The notes under the pieces: model-generated
Seen by the model: the letters and a program-made list of their open reading frames with translations, nothing else
Database searches by the model: none
Told to the model about the DNA's origin: nothing
Assembly: GCF_026191355.1 (NCBI RefSeq)
Contig: NZ_JAPHOQ010000001.1
Location: 1-64,000, forward strand
Direction: 5' to 3'
DNA: 64,000 nucleotides
Source of the DNA: Legionella sheltonii
Lineage (GTDB): Bacteria; Pseudomonadota; Gammaproteobacteria; Legionellales; Legionellaceae
Made by a program: the position numbers and the translations under genes
In this document: piece by piece, positions 27,873-37,198 of the stretch
How the letters are laid out: each line of letters begins with the position of its first letter
Numbering within the stretch: position 1 is the stretch's first letter

Positions 27873-28823
27873 ATGCAAAAGCGGTTTTACTTATTGATTC
27901 TAACTGTCTTTTTATTAACCGCTTGCGCGCATCATGGGCTCCAAAAAAAAATAACCCCGCCTTTACCACAAGCGGTAAAGACGAAACAAGTCAGAGCAGT
28001 TCCAACCTTTAATCAGCTGGTTATAGAAGGACCACTCAGTGTTAATTTGCACACGGGCTATAAACAGCCGCAAGTGATTTTATCAGGAGATGCGCGTGAT
28101 CTCGCTACAGTAAAAGCAGAGGTCAAACAAAATACATTGTACTTGTCTATTGGTAATGCCCATGGTCCAGTTTATGCGGATGTTCGCGGCCAGTTTCTTA
28201 ATCGCTTGATGGCTCAAGGTGTTCCTTTAATTAGGGGAAGTCAGATACACACCAGTGTATTGGATGTTTATTTAGTAAAAACGGGGAACGTCAGGTTAGG
28301 CGGTACTATCGGTTTACGCGTATTGGATGTCAAGGGTAAAGGCCTGGTGCAAATTGGCGGTATCGCAAGCCAAAATTTACAGATAAATCTGCAGGGAGAC
28401 CCAAAGGTTCAGCTTGAAGGGATTGCCAATTTAGCCAATTTGTCGATGTATGGCAATGCCTGGCTCAGTTTGTATTGGGTTAGAACGGATAACTTGATGG
28501 TTCGTGCAAAGCAGAAAGCGACGCTTCAACTAGCGGGAGCAGTCAATAGGCTTGATGTTGAACTCTGGGGAAATGCTCGATTTAAAGGACGTTATTTACG
28601 TGCACAACGTAGCTTTGTAAGAACGCATGGGCATTCTGTTGCAGAAATTTCGGTGGCGAAACATCAAAGTAATTTAGCTACGGATGCCAGTGATATTTAT
28701 TATTATAACCTGCCAAACACCCGAGCGGACTTTATGGCTTTTGATGGTTCGGTATTGGATATGCGTGAGTGGAATCAAGCAGAGTTTAAAGATTTTACGC
28801 GTTACAATAAGCAAGTTCCTTAA
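27873..28823 (+). CDS. DUF2807-like lipoprotein with beta-helix repeats
   Basis: The N-terminus is a lipoprotein signal with lipobox LLTAC (MQKRFYLLILTVFLLTACAH), so the mature protein is probably anchored in the envelope. The body resembles head-GIN/DUF2807 adhesin-like domains. It has FNQLVIEGPLSVNLHTGYK, then repeated short beta units alternating small and hydrophobic residues (LDVKGKGLVQIGG, INLQGDPKVQLEGI, LSMYGNAWLSLYW, LDVELWGNARFKG). No enzyme motif is visible. AGGA about nine bases before the ATG at 27873 favours this start over upstream ATGs. The product has 316 residues. Its role is unknown. Confidence 0.75.
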   Translation: MQKRFYLLILTVFLLTACAHHGLQKKITPPLPQAVKTKQVRAVPTFNQLVIEGPLSVNLHTGYKQPQVILSGDARDLATVKAEVKQNTLYLSIGNAHGPVYADVRGQFLNRLMAQGVPLIRGSQIHTSVLDVYLVKTGNVRLGGTIGLRVLDVKGKGLVQIGGIASQNLQINLQGDPKVQLEGIANLANLSMYGNAWLSLYWVRTDNLMVRAKQKATLQLAGAVNRLDVELWGNARFKGRYLRAQRSFVRTHGHSVAEISVAKHQSNLATDASDIYYYNLPNTRADFMAFDGSVLDMREWNQAEFKDFTRYNKQVP

Positions 28824-28839
28824 AAAGGACGAGGTTTTT

Positions 28840-28982
28840 ACCCTCAGCCAAATCCCTCTCCCAATAACGGGAGAGAGAATTTTTTCTATAAACTGCACTA
28901 CTAAAGCGTCACAATGAGGAGTTCCCTGACACTCGCGATGACTGAGGCTGGCGAGAAGGTACTTGTTAGTGCGGATGAGGGT
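28840..28982. repeat. Modular repeat, copy 2 (inverted, interrupted)
   Basis: The left end (28840-28876) reads ACCCTCAGCC... CCCTCTCCCA and matches module Y in the reverse orientation. The right end (28971-28982, GCGGATGAGGGT) is the reverse complement of the first bases of module X. Between them, 28914-28942 resembles the right half of the 11770-11851 palindrome. It looks like one repeat inserted into another. Confidence 0.5.
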
Positions 28983-28987
28983 AGAAG

Positions 28988-29845
28988 TTAAATTTCCTTA
29001 ATACCCAGCGCATCGTCCATTAACCGAAGCGAAGTTTTTTCATTCTGCCTAAAAGATGCATGCTGATTGATGCATTGAACAATCTGATCCAAATCATTAT
29101 CTAATGGTAAAACATGTGCGGAGTTAGTGAGCCAATGGATTTGGGTGTTCGCTAAAGGGGCAAAAATTCGCTCTATCTCTTTTGAATCAACAACCGCATC
29201 ATGGGTTCCTAAAAAAAGATCGATTGGACAGCTTGGTGCTACCCAATGGTGTGTACGAATCAAGGTAAACAGTTCAATAAGTGCAGGAATTGGGAGCTTT
29301 CTGTAGGATATTTCAGCATATTGATCCGTTTGCAGATTCCCTGCTTGTCCTCTTAGCTCACAGAATCCAAGTTTTTTGAGCACAGCAAGAAGTTTCAAGT
29401 TCTGATCAATGTTCATACGGAGTTTTAATGCAGGTGCTAAAAGGAACATATGATTGAATGTAAATATTGTACTCAGCTTGCATGCTAAAATACCCCCAAG
29501 TGATAATCCCAGTATGTCTACTTTTGGGTATTCCTTAAATAAGGCTTCACATTCTAGCATGGCACAATTAAGCCAATCTTCAGCTTTGGCTTGTGCAAAA
29601 TCTGCAATGCTTTCAGCATGTCCAGGTAATGCCGGGCAAACTAATGCATCGTAATGATTTATTTGAGGAATCAGGTAACGATACACAGCGGGGGTGGAAG
29701 TAAACCCATGTAAAAGCAGGAGGGCTCGTTCTTTTTTTGGTCCCCGTTGATTAATTGGCTTAAGCAGTGCTAAATCTTCCTTTTTTAAATCAAGCAATTG
29801 TTTGCCATGACTCATATAACGAAAATCATTTTGATTCATCATCAT
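28988..29845 (-). CDS. Alpha/beta hydrolase, carboxylesterase type
   Basis: The nucleophile elbow is DILGLSLGGILA, the acid is in LGTHDAVVDSK and the histidine in NSAHVLPLDND. The oxyanion motif LLLHGFTSTPAVYRY resembles monoacylglycerol lipases and Est30-type carboxylesterases. The protein has 285 residues and no signal peptide, so it is probably cytosolic. Three consecutive ATGs begin the gene; GGAA lies seven to eight bases before the first (29845). Substrate unknown. Confidence 0.85.
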   Translation of the reverse strand: MMMNQNDFRYMSHGKQLLDLKKEDLALLKPINQRGPKKERALLLLHGFTSTPAVYRYLIPQINHYDALVCPALPGHAESIADFAQAKAEDWLNCAMLECEALFKEYPKVDILGLSLGGILACKLSTIFTFNHMFLLAPALKLRMNIDQNLKLLAVLKKLGFCELRGQAGNLQTDQYAEISYRKLPIPALIELFTLIRTHHWVAPSCPIDLFLGTHDAVVDSKEIERIFAPLANTQIHWLTNSAHVLPLDNDLDQIVQCINQHASFRQNEKTSLRLMDDALGIKEI

Positions 29846-30006
29846 TTATTATTCCATTTCAGTGCATTTACTTTGCAAAATAAGTGTAAATTATGGGTAA
29901 ATATGGTTCATATAAAAAGAATCCTGATATGCTTAAGTGTATCTGAAAATACTGATTCTGCGCTATTTATTTAGAGGCAATGTTTCTTTTGATGTGCTAT
30001 CTTTAT

Positions 30007-30012
30007 TATAAT
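30007..30012 (+). promoter_or_regulatory. Consensus -10 box before the 30042 gene
   Basis: TATAAT lies 30 bases before the ATG at 30042. No good -35 sits 16-18 bases upstream, so an activator may be needed. GAGG lies about ten bases before the start codon. Confidence 0.3.
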
Positions 30013-30041
30013 AGGGGTAGATATTGTAGAGGTTAAAGACA

Positions 30042-31016
30042 ATGAGTAACGGAAAAACTGAACCTACCAGCCCAAAACCAGGCAGCCAGACCCCAGGTCA
30101 AACAGTTAGTGATACACCACCTCCTCCAAAACCACAGGTTATAGCTCCTGATGTTTCTGATGGGCCAAAGCAAACCGCTAAGAAAGACGAAGACAAGCCT
30201 AAGCAAGAACAAGAAGTACCTAAAGCCAAAAAAGCGGAAGGTCAGGGAAAAGAAGAGGGTAAGGATAAAAAAGACCCTATGAAGGAGTATCTGGATGATC
30301 TCGGGCATATGGTCGAGGAAATTCAGGGCGATATCAATGGTGCTTTAAAAAATGCTGCAGGTAAGGCTTGGGATAAAGCTGCACAATCTAAGCTGGGGAA
30401 AGCTCTAGGTGGATTAAGTGATGCCATAGGTGCGAAGAAAGACGAACTCATCGATAAAGCAAAACAAGCAGTTTCAGATAAGGTCGATGAGAAGCTTGCA
30501 GAATTCAATAAAACCCCAGTGGGGCAAGCAGTGGGTAAATTCACCGATGCACTGAGTACCGCTAAAAGTACGATTACCTCGCTTCCTGACAAAGCCAACG
30601 ACTCAATAGTTCAGGCCTTAGAAAAACTTACCGAGAAAGTAAATAACATTGGTAAGAAGGAAGAGCTTGGTAGTGTAGTGGAAGCTGAAAATGTAGAAGC
30701 AGATGAGAAGGTTACAGTACAAAATGAACGAGAAGATGAAATAGAGCAAAATGAAGACCTAGAAGACGAACAGCAAGAAGAGCAGCAAGATGTTGACAAA
30801 GAAAATGAGCAAATGGTTGATGAGTTTGAAGAAGAAGAAGAGAACGACACAGTAATGGAACTTGGTTCTCCATCAGATACTACTACGTCTCCCATGTCTT
30901 TCGCGGAGCAATCATTGCCCCAAGATTTTACAAGTGTCTCACCTCAATCGAGTACACCAGCTCCTTCTAAAGATTTGACAGAAGATCAAACCGCAACTGT
31001 AAGTAATACGATGTAG
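30042..31016 (+). CDS. Disordered, highly charged orphan protein, effector candidate
   Basis: This 324-residue protein is one I do not recognise. The first 80 residues are Pro/Lys/Glu/Gln-rich and disordered. Residues 85-210 look helical and amphipathic (DDLGHMVEEIQGDINGALKN; KDELIDKAKQAVSDKVDEKL). Residues 215-275 are extremely acidic, with runs such as EDEIEQNEDLEDEQQEEQQD and EFEEEEEND. The tail is Ser/Thr/Pro-rich. It has no membrane segment and only a -10 box upstream. Such composition is common in Dot/Icm substrates, but composition alone is weak evidence. Confidence 0.8.
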   Translation: MSNGKTEPTSPKPGSQTPGQTVSDTPPPPKPQVIAPDVSDGPKQTAKKDEDKPKQEQEVPKAKKAEGQGKEEGKDKKDPMKEYLDDLGHMVEEIQGDINGALKNAAGKAWDKAAQSKLGKALGGLSDAIGAKKDELIDKAKQAVSDKVDEKLAEFNKTPVGQAVGKFTDALSTAKSTITSLPDKANDSIVQALEKLTEKVNNIGKKEELGSVVEAENVEADEKVTVQNEREDEIEQNEDLEDEQQEEQQDVDKENEQMVDEFEEEEENDTVMELGSPSDTTTSPMSFAEQSLPQDFTSVSPQSSTPAPSKDLTEDQTATVSNTM

Positions 31017-31036
31017 CCTGAGTGAGGCGAAGCGAA

Positions 31037-31084
31037 TCCCGGGGAAAAACAGAGCCCGGGTTATAGCTTACGCCTTCACCCGGG
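31037..31084. repeat. GC-rich REP-like palindrome
   Basis: CCCGGGT (31055-31061) and ACCCGGG (31078-31084) form a seven-base stem with a 16-base loop; a further CCCGGGG precedes it at 31038-31044. It lies between convergent genes. Confidence 0.5.
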
Positions 31085-31096
31085 GTTGGATGCAAT

Positions 31097-32107
31097 TTAG
31101 CCTAATAATTTATGCGGTAAGCTTTCAATACGACCGGCTTGGGTGACCACTACATAATTTAATTTGCGTTGCAGTTCACTGATTGTGTCCGCACCAGCAT
31201 AGGTCAGACCCGATCTTAAACCGCCTACGATATCCGCAATAATGGCATCGGGATTTTCTTTGAAAGGGACCTCAGTTGCTACACCTTCTGCGGTTTTCCA
31301 TTCATGCATTTGGCCTAAGAAGTTTTCTTGTGCTTCTTTTGAGGCCATGCCACGATAACGCTTTACCTTGCTGCCATCTGGTTTTTGAATGACTTCGCCA
31401 GGGGTTGGTGAAGTACCCGCTAGCATCCCGCCAATCATGACAAAATCAGCGCCAAAAGCTAACGCTTTGACGATATCTCCTGAGGTTCTAATGCCGCCAT
31501 CAGCAACAATAGAGCGATCAGAGCGTGAACAGTCTTGAATACAGGTTAACATGGGAACACCAAAACCTGTTTTAATTCGAGTGCTGCATACCGAACCACC
31601 ACCAATACCTGCTTTGATTATATCCGCTCCGCATGAGGCAAGATAATCCGCTCCAGCGTAGGTAGCAACATTTCCAGCCATAATACATCGATCAGCAAGT
31701 ATCTGACGTAAGCTTTTGAGGGTCTTACCCACATATTTGGCATGAGCATGAGCCACATCCACACAAAAATAGTCAGCGCCTGCATCACGTAATGCCGCCG
31801 CTCTTTCTAATTCAGCGGCAGTACAACCTACTGAAACAAAAACTCTATTTTGGCACTTTTTAAACTCGGCAATGTTGTCTTCAATGCTCATAAAGCGATG
31901 TAAAGCACCCATAGCGCCTTTAGAACCCATGAAATTGGCCATTGCACTTTCAGTAATGGTATCCATATTTGAACTGATTACAGGCAGCTCTAAGGTTAAT
32001 TTGCCCAGTCTGTCAGTACTGGCAGTTTCCACTACTCTTCTTGATTCATGGTGGTTGTAGGAAGGAACAAGTAGAACGTCATCAAAAGTGATGGCATGAT
32101 CAGTCAT
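31097..32107 (-). CDS. guaC: GMP reductase
   Basis: GuaC reduces GMP to IMP and ammonia with NADPH. It is a 336-residue member of the IMPDH/GMPR family with no CBS domains. The catalytic cysteine loop reads [11 protein letters not shown], where IMPDH has GIGPGSICTTR. The flap segment [15 protein letters not shown] followed by [12 protein letters not shown] fits GMP reductases rather than [18 protein letters not shown] and the N-terminal [15 protein letters not shown] agree. It is the last gene of the trhO-smpB-bcp-phoH-guaC run, 21 bases after phoH. The call over a CBS-less IMPDH is by motif reading. Confidence 0.88.
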   Translation of the reverse strand: MTDHAITFDDVLLVPSYNHHESRRVVETASTDRLGKLTLELPVISSNMDTITESAMANFMGSKGAMGALHRFMSIEDNIAEFKKCQNRVFVSVGCTAAELERAAALRDAGADYFCVDVAHAHAKYVGKTLKSLRQILADRCIMAGNVATYAGADYLASCGADIIKAGIGGGSVCSTRIKTGFGVPMLTCIQDCSRSDRSIVADGGIRTSGDIVKALAFGADFVMIGGMLAGTSPTPGEVIQKPDGSKVKRYRGMASKEAQENFLGQMHEWKTAEGVATEVPFKENPDAIIADIVGGLRSGLTYAGADTISELQRKLNYVVVTQAGRIESLPHKLLG

Positions 32108-32128
32108 GGTAAATCCTTAAAGTGCATA

Positions 32129-33529
32129 CTATAAATGTTCCGCCGCATAAAATGCAAGTCTTGAACGTTCGCCACGTGTCAGACTCATATGAGCGCTATG
32201 TTCCCAGTGTTTAAAGCGATCAACGGCAAAAGTTAAACCCGAAGTCGTTTCACTCAAATAGGGGGTATCAATTTGTTTAATATCACCCAGACAAATAATC
32301 TTAGACCCTGGGCCTGCACGGGTTACTAAAGTTTTTATCTGTTTTGGAGTTAAGTTTTGCGCCTCATCAATGATAATGTATCGATTTAAAAAGGTACGGC
32401 CACGCATAAAATTCAAAGAGCGAATTTTAATTTTGTTTTGCAATAAATCTTGAGTTGCGCCACGCCCAAAAGTACCACCCACCTGGGAACTGTGGAGCAC
32501 TTCTAAGTTATCCATTAAAGCGCCCATCCACGGGGTCATTTTTTCTTCTTCGGTACCGGGAAGGAAACCAATGTCTTCGCCGACAGGAATTGTCACACGG
32601 GTCATTAAAATCTCGGTATAACGGTTTTGATCCAGGACTTGGGTTAAACCTGCTGCAATCGTGAGTAGCGTTTTTCCTGTTCCAGCAGGACCTTGTAAGC
32701 TGACAAAATCGATCTCAGGATCCATAAGCAGGTTTAAGGTGAAGTTTTGTTCACGGTTTTTCGCATGAATTCCCCATACAGAATGCTTTGTATAATCACG
32801 GGTTAGCTGGATGACCGCATGATCATGCTCCAATTTCTTTACGATGGCTTGAAACTGATCATCTTCCGTACTGATGCAATCATTGGGGTTCCATTGATGG
32901 ATTAAAGGCCCCGTTACTTTATAAAAAGTTTTTCCACTTTCTTGCCATGACTCCATATCTTTAGCATGAGTATCCCAGAAATTATTATCAAGAATATGCA
33001 AGCCTTTATGTAACAGATTGACATCATCAAGCACCTGATCGCTGTAATAATCTTCAGCAAGAATCCCCAGTATCCCGGCCTTAATACGCAAATTGATGTC
33101 TTTTGATACAATAATTACTTGCTTTTTCCCTGTGTATTTTTTTTGTAAGCCCAAAGCAGTGGCAAGAATTGTATTATCTACTTTGTGTCCAGGAAGAGTC
33201 GATGGAACAACCTGATCGAATTCATCGGTTTGAAAAAATAACTTTCCACTGCACTTTTTCTTATCTGAATGCAAATAATTAGGTATAGCTAATCCTGAGA
33301 CGATTTGTTCATGGGTAGAGTTACTCATGAGCTCTACCAACATGCGGTTTGTTTGGCGGACGTTACGTGCCACCTCCGATGTACCCATTTTATGATTGTC
33401 TAGTTCTTCCAGCACCACCATTGGCAAATAGATATCATGCTCTTCAAAATGATAGATGGCGGTAGGGTCATGCATTAAAATATTGGTATCAAGTACAAAC
33501 AACTTCTGACGGGTATTGCTATTATCCAT
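32129..33529 (-). CDS. PhoH2-type PIN-domain / ATPase protein
   Basis: The protein has 466 residues. It combines an N-terminal PIN nuclease domain (KLFVLDTNILMHDPTAIYHF, then LEELDNHK and a later acidic TILATAL segment) with a C-terminal PhoH ATPase. The Walker A is GPAGTGKTLLTIAAG and the Walker B is RYIIIDEAQNLTP. Members of this class (YlaK/PhoH2) combine RNA-unwinding and RNase activity. AAGGTG before the ATG supports the start. It lies between bcp and guaC, read in the same direction. Confidence 0.9.
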   Translation of the reverse strand: MDNSNTRQKLFVLDTNILMHDPTAIYHFEEHDIYLPMVVLEELDNHKMGTSEVARNVRQTNRMLVELMSNSTHEQIVSGLAIPNYLHSDKKKCSGKLFFQTDEFDQVVPSTLPGHKVDNTILATALGLQKKYTGKKQVIIVSKDINLRIKAGILGILAEDYYSDQVLDDVNLLHKGLHILDNNFWDTHAKDMESWQESGKTFYKVTGPLIHQWNPNDCISTEDDQFQAIVKKLEHDHAVIQLTRDYTKHSVWGIHAKNREQNFTLNLLMDPEIDFVSLQGPAGTGKTLLTIAAGLTQVLDQNRYTEILMTRVTIPVGEDIGFLPGTEEEKMTPWMGALMDNLEVLHSSQVGGTFGRGATQDLLQNKIKIRSLNFMRGRTFLNRYIIIDEAQNLTPKQIKTLVTRAGPGSKIICLGDIKQIDTPYLSETTSGLTFAVDRFKHWEHSAHMSLTRGERSRLAFYAAEHL

Positions 33530-33682
33530 AAATTCACCTTGTGATTAAAACGTGTAGCCTGGTTGAAGTCAGTACCTAACTGCCATCAAGTTAGGGTGAA
33601 ATCCAACCTTCACCAAGCGACACTTATTTGATTGCTTCCTTCATTCTGCTTAGGGGATGCGACCCAGTCAAGAATAAAATGG

Positions 33683-34135
33683 TTACTTTAACGCACTAAG
33701 TACTTCGTCTACATGACCTTTGACGCTTACTTTACGCCATTCTTTGCTTAATTTTCCCTGCGGATCAATGATGAACGTACTGCGCTCAATTCCACGCACT
33801 TGTTTTCCATACATTGATTTCATTTTAATCACCTCAAACAATTGGCATAATTGTTCGTCTGGATCACTAATGAGCTCAAATGGAAAGTTTTGTTTGGCTT
33901 TAAAGTTCTCATGCGATTTTAAGCTGTCACGAGAAATTCCAAATATCTGAGTATTTAATTTTTGGAATTGGGGGTAGGCATCACGAAAATCTTGCCCTTC
34001 TGTGGTACAACCTGGTGTTGCATCCTTAGGATAAAAATAAAGGACAACATACTGTCCTTTATAATCGCTTAAACGTGCATTAATTCCACTCGTTGCCGAA
34101 AATGCAAAATCGGGTATCGATTCACCTATATTCAT
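33683..34135 (-). CDS. bcp: Thiol peroxidase, Bcp/PrxQ type
   Basis: Bcp reduces hydroperoxides using thioredoxin. The peroxidatic cysteine is in YFYPKDATPGCTTEGQDF; the usual second cysteine five residues later is absent, as in some Bcp proteins (the site reads CTTEGQ). With the ATG at 34135 it has 150 residues and begins [17 protein letters not shown]. This start overlaps the smpB stop by one base (TGATG), which supports coupling and rejects an upstream in-frame ATG. Confidence 0.94.
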   Translation of the reverse strand: MNIGESIPDFAFSATSGINARLSDYKGQYVVLYFYPKDATPGCTTEGQDFRDAYPQFQKLNTQIFGISRDSLKSHENFKAKQNFPFELISDPDEQLCQLFEVIKMKSMYGKQVRGIERSTFIIDPQGKLSKEWRKVSVKGHVDEVLSALK

Positions 34136-34611
34136 CAGTCTCTCCCTGTTTTTTTCATGATGCGAGAACGGTCTCTTTCCCATTCACGGTCTTTAATGGA
34201 GTCTCGCTTATCATGCTCTTTTTTGCCCTTAGCCAAAGCTATTTTTATTTTTATATTATTTTTTTTCCAATATAAAGAAAGTGGCACAATGGTATAGCCT
34301 TGACGTTCAACACTGCCGATGAGGTGGTTCAATTCTTTTTTATTTAATAACAGCTTACGGGTACGTATGGGGTCAGGAATGGAGTGAGTCGAGGCAGTAA
34401 TGAGCGGTTGGATCTGGGCACCCAGTAAAAAGGCTTCACCGTTTTTGATAATAATATGTGCATCAGATAAATTAATTTTTCCGGCGCGCAGGCTTTTGAC
34501 TTCCCAGCCCTCAAGTACAAGCCCCGCTTCGTACTGATCCTCAAGAAAATAATTGAAGCCTGCTTTGCGATTCAACACTATGGTTGAATCGGATTGTTTC
34601 TTGTTTGTCAT
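34135..34611 (-). CDS. smpB: SsrA-binding protein
   Basis: SmpB binds tmRNA and brings it to stalled ribosomes. The 158-residue product has [32 protein letters not shown] and a C-terminal basic tail ([20 protein letters not shown]), all SmpB hallmarks. The C-terminal tail that reads the mRNA channel is intact. It lies two bases after trhO and overlaps bcp by one base. The tmRNA gene is not visible nearby. Confidence 0.97.
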   Translation of the reverse strand: MTNKKQSDSTIVLNRKAGFNYFLEDQYEAGLVLEGWEVKSLRAGKINLSDAHIIIKNGEAFLLGAQIQPLITASTHSIPDPIRTRKLLLNKKELNHLIGSVERQGYTIVPLSLYWKKNNIKIKIALAKGKKEHDKRDSIKDREWERDRSRIMKKTGRD

Positions 34612-34613
34612 AT

Positions 34614-35378
34614 TTATTCTTTGACGCGGTCGTGTTTGTAATCCAAAGGTAATTGAGGATAGACTCGATTGAGTTGATGATCAACTGCTACACGATTATC
34701 AAAAACAAAGCAATGTCCTTCCCAGAGTGATTCTTCTTTGGGCATTTTTTCAATATAGTTGAGAATGCCATCCTGCAAATGATAGACATTTTCAAACCCT
34801 AAATCTTTTAGGTAAGCAGTGGATTTTTCGCAGCGTATGCCACCGGTGCAAAACATAGCAATTTTTTTATCTTTTTTATTGAGCAACTCTTCTTGCACGT
34901 ATTGTGGAAAATCACGAAAATTTTCCGTGATGGGGTTAATGGCATTTTTGAATGTGCCTAATTCAAATTCATAATCATTACGTGTATCAATCAACACCAC
35001 TTCAGGATCTTGAATTAATTCGTTCCACTCTTCAGGACTGAGATAGGTCCCTACAGTTTTCAGAGGATCAACATTCGTAAGACCCATAGTTACAATTTCT
35101 TTACGAAGTTTAACCTTAGACTTTTCAAAGGGATTTTCTTTATCAAAAGTTTCTTTAAATCTTAAATCAGCCAAACGCTCATCTTGATGGATAAATTGGT
35201 AAAATAGATCCATTTGGGCACGCGTTCCGGCAAAACTTCCATTGATTCCTTCAGCGGCTAATATAATCGTCCCCTTGATTTTAATTTCATGCATTTTAGT
35301 AAGCAAAGGCTCACGCATCACTTCGAAATTTTCTAGGGAAACAAATTTATAAAATGAAGCAATCACTATTTCGTTCAT
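34614..35378 (-). CDS. trhO: tRNA uridine-34 hydroxylase, rhodanese type
   Basis: TrhO (formerly YceA) hydroxylates U34 of certain tRNAs, an oxygen-dependent step. The N-terminal acylphosphatase-like domain reads [19 protein letters not shown]. The rhodanese domain reads [17 protein letters not shown] and the active-site loop [16 protein letters not shown]. With the start at 35378 ([12 protein letters not shown]) it has 254 residues; a second ATG at 35381 is possible. AGGT lies seven bases upstream. It is the first gene of the smpB-bcp run. Confidence 0.94.
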   Translation of the reverse strand: MNEIVIASFYKFVSLENFEVMREPLLTKMHEIKIKGTIILAAEGINGSFAGTRAQMDLFYQFIHQDERLADLRFKETFDKENPFEKSKVKLRKEIVTMGLTNVDPLKTVGTYLSPEEWNELIQDPEVVLIDTRNDYEFELGTFKNAINPITENFRDFPQYVQEELLNKKDKKIAMFCTGGIRCEKSTAYLKDLGFENVYHLQDGILNYIEKMPKEESLWEGHCFVFDNRVAVDHQLNRVYPQLPLDYKHDRVKE

Positions 35379-35536
35379 CATACTACCTGAAAAATAACCA
35401 AAAATAATCGACAAAAATTAACATTTACACAGAATTTAATCAATAGGCCTGAATTAAATGCACCCTAAGTTTCGGTTCAATGTGAAGCAAAAGTTAGCTA
35501 AATGCGTTGACAAAAACTAACCAGCGATCATACTGT

Positions 35537-35701
35537 TATATACCTAAGAAACTTTAAAATACTAAGTTTACGTTTACTTGATTTTTTTGCCTTGGAAGGC
35601 TTAAAGATCGGTCATGGACTGGTTCTGTTGCGAATTTTTAGGCTTCCAGAGCGGAAATGGCAATAGGTTAAAATAGTATTTTGAAGTTTCTTAGGTGTAT
35701 A
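35537..35701. repeat. 165-bp MITE-like palindromic element
   Basis: Two 28-base arms (35537-35564 and 35674-35701) are inverted repeats with 26 of 28 positions matching. The core of 22 bases starts CCTAAGAAACTT on both arms, with one T/C difference. A second inner inverted pair (TGGAAGGCTTAAA near 35593 and TTTTTAGGCTTCCA near 35634) is also present, so the unit could fold into one long hairpin. No coding capacity. It lies in the 370-base gap before plaC and may carry or alter plaC's promoter region. Confidence 0.7.
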
Positions 35702-35748
35702 CCAAAGCTATCTGTGTTTTCATTCTGCTGGCTTTATAAGGAGATAAT

Positions 35749-37047
35749 ATGGCACATTACATTCGGAAGTTGCGTTGGTTCTTTATCCTTTGTTTTTTTA
35801 TCCCACTCTTTAGTTTTGCCGCTACTCCCATAAAAACTATGGTTGTTTTTGGCGACAGTTTGTCTGATACCGGGAATACTACCCATTTACTAAAAAGTTT
35901 ACGCCAAGAAGAGGATCCTGCTTTTTTAGTAGCACCTTTCAAAGCATTTGTACTCAATAAGATGGTTGAGTTTGCTGAAGAATATTATGTGCCACAAATG
36001 GTTTTGGATTCAGGTATCGCTGTAGTTACCGATTTTTTTGATAACCAATTAGCGCCTTATATTGCCAATTTAGTCAGTAAAATTAAATTAGTGCCTGTAT
36101 TGCCAGGAAAGCCTTACTGGAATGCGCGTTTTTCTAATGGTCAGGTATGGAATGAATATTTAGCGAAGATGCTTTCCATTTCTCCGGACGATGAAGAAGT
36201 TTATTTGAACCGTGCTTTTGGTGGAAGCTGGGCAGCAACCTATGATTATCAGCTCACCGTCTGGAATTTAATTCGTCATCCATTAGGGACAATCAAAAAT
36301 CTGATTGTAGGGAAATTGGTTCCACCCAGTCTTGGTCTAACGGTTCAGGCTTATTTGCTCGAACATCCCACCTTAAGTGATGAAACAGTGTTTTTTATTT
36401 TCACAGGAAGTAATGATTACATTAATGTTTTGTTCTTTGAAGATAATTACAACACTGAAGTGATGAGTACCTATGTTGATAATGTTCTATCAGGTGCTGG
36501 TTCAGCAGTCATGAAATTAATGCAAGCAGGAGCACGTCGTTTTGTGATTATGGGGCTGCCTCATATAGGCGATACTCCTCGTATGGTGCAAACCACTGAT
36601 AGAGAGGTTTTGAATAATGCAGTGGATATGCACAATGAGCGTCTTCAAAATCGTATGCAAGAATGGGCGAAAATTTACCCCGATTCTAATTTTCTTTACA
36701 TCGATATGGGCGATTATTTGTCACGCGCTTTAAAAAACCCAGAAAATTATGGATTTACTAATACGACGGAGGCGTGTATCGATGTGAAGCTTCCAATGTA
36801 TGATGCATTCCGCACCTCACCTTTTGCGAACAACTATGTATTACGTTACGCACAAGTACTGCAGTACCGAGATGCGAGCTTTGCTGCTGGGGATAAAAAC
36901 TATCATGTATGTGATACGCCTGAGAGCTATTTATTCTGGGATGAAATTCATCCAAGTACCCGTGCTCATGGACTCCTTGCTTTTGAAGTCTGTAAGGCAA
37001 TGAAATATCACGGATATGACGTAACCTGTGAAAATCCAATAGAGTAA
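35749..37047 (+). CDS. plaC: GDSL glycerophospholipid:cholesterol acyltransferase, PlaC-like
   Basis: PlaC-type enzymes cleave phospholipids and transfer acyl groups to sterols; the L. pneumophila enzyme is type II-secreted and activated by the protease ProA. The 432-residue protein has a signal peptide (IRKLRWFFILCFFIPLFSFA). Its GDSL block is VVFGDSLSDTGNT with S37, block III is TGSNDY, and the last block is WDEIHPSTRAHG with D398 and H401. C343 and C388 delimit the segment expected to form the disulfide loop that is cleaved on activation. RBS AAGGAG precedes the ATG. The MITE-like element lies 48 bases upstream. Confidence 0.92.
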   Translation: MAHYIRKLRWFFILCFFIPLFSFAATPIKTMVVFGDSLSDTGNTTHLLKSLRQEEDPAFLVAPFKAFVLNKMVEFAEEYYVPQMVLDSGIAVVTDFFDNQLAPYIANLVSKIKLVPVLPGKPYWNARFSNGQVWNEYLAKMLSISPDDEEVYLNRAFGGSWAATYDYQLTVWNLIRHPLGTIKNLIVGKLVPPSLGLTVQAYLLEHPTLSDETVFFIFTGSNDYINVLFFEDNYNTEVMSTYVDNVLSGAGSAVMKLMQAGARRFVIMGLPHIGDTPRMVQTTDREVLNNAVDMHNERLQNRMQEWAKIYPDSNFLYIDMGDYLSRALKNPENYGFTNTTEACIDVKLPMYDAFRTSPFANNYVLRYAQVLQYRDASFAAGDKNYHVCDTPESYLFWDEIHPSTRAHGLLAFEVCKAMKYHGYDVTCENPIE

Positions 37048-37091
37048 AAAGCGGTGAGGATGGCTGAATTTATTTATTGGAGGTAAAAGGT

Positions 37092-37198
37092 AGCCCTCTT
37101 CCGCCCTTACGGGCACCTTCTCCCTGGCAGGGAGAAGGAATGTTTTTAAAAGTACCCCCTCTCCCCACTTGTGGGATCGGGGGAGGGGTGAGGGGGTC
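37092..37198. repeat. Modular repeat, copy 3 (X then Y)
   Basis: Module X (from about 37092, CCCTCTTCCGCCC, with ACGGGCACCTTCTCCC and a matching GGGAGAAGGA) is followed by module Y (CCCCCTCTCCCCACTTGTGGG... GGTGAGGGG). The order matches copy 1, with a shorter spacer. The rest of the 391-base gap up to glmS is AT-rich and shows no gene. Confidence 0.65.

Noticed and set aside
30323..30895. Two frames opposite the acidic orphan (Ser-rich products)
   Set aside because: They are shadows produced by the repetitive Glu/Lys codons of the real gene, giving runs of Ser and Cys.
31097..32107. IMP dehydrogenase instead of GMP reductase
   Set aside because: The flap region reads like GMP reductase ([13 protein letters not shown]) and CBS domains are absent.
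32129..33529. Toxin-antitoxin pair from the PIN domain
   Set aside because: The PIN domain is fused to a PhoH ATPase and no small antitoxin-like gene precedes it.
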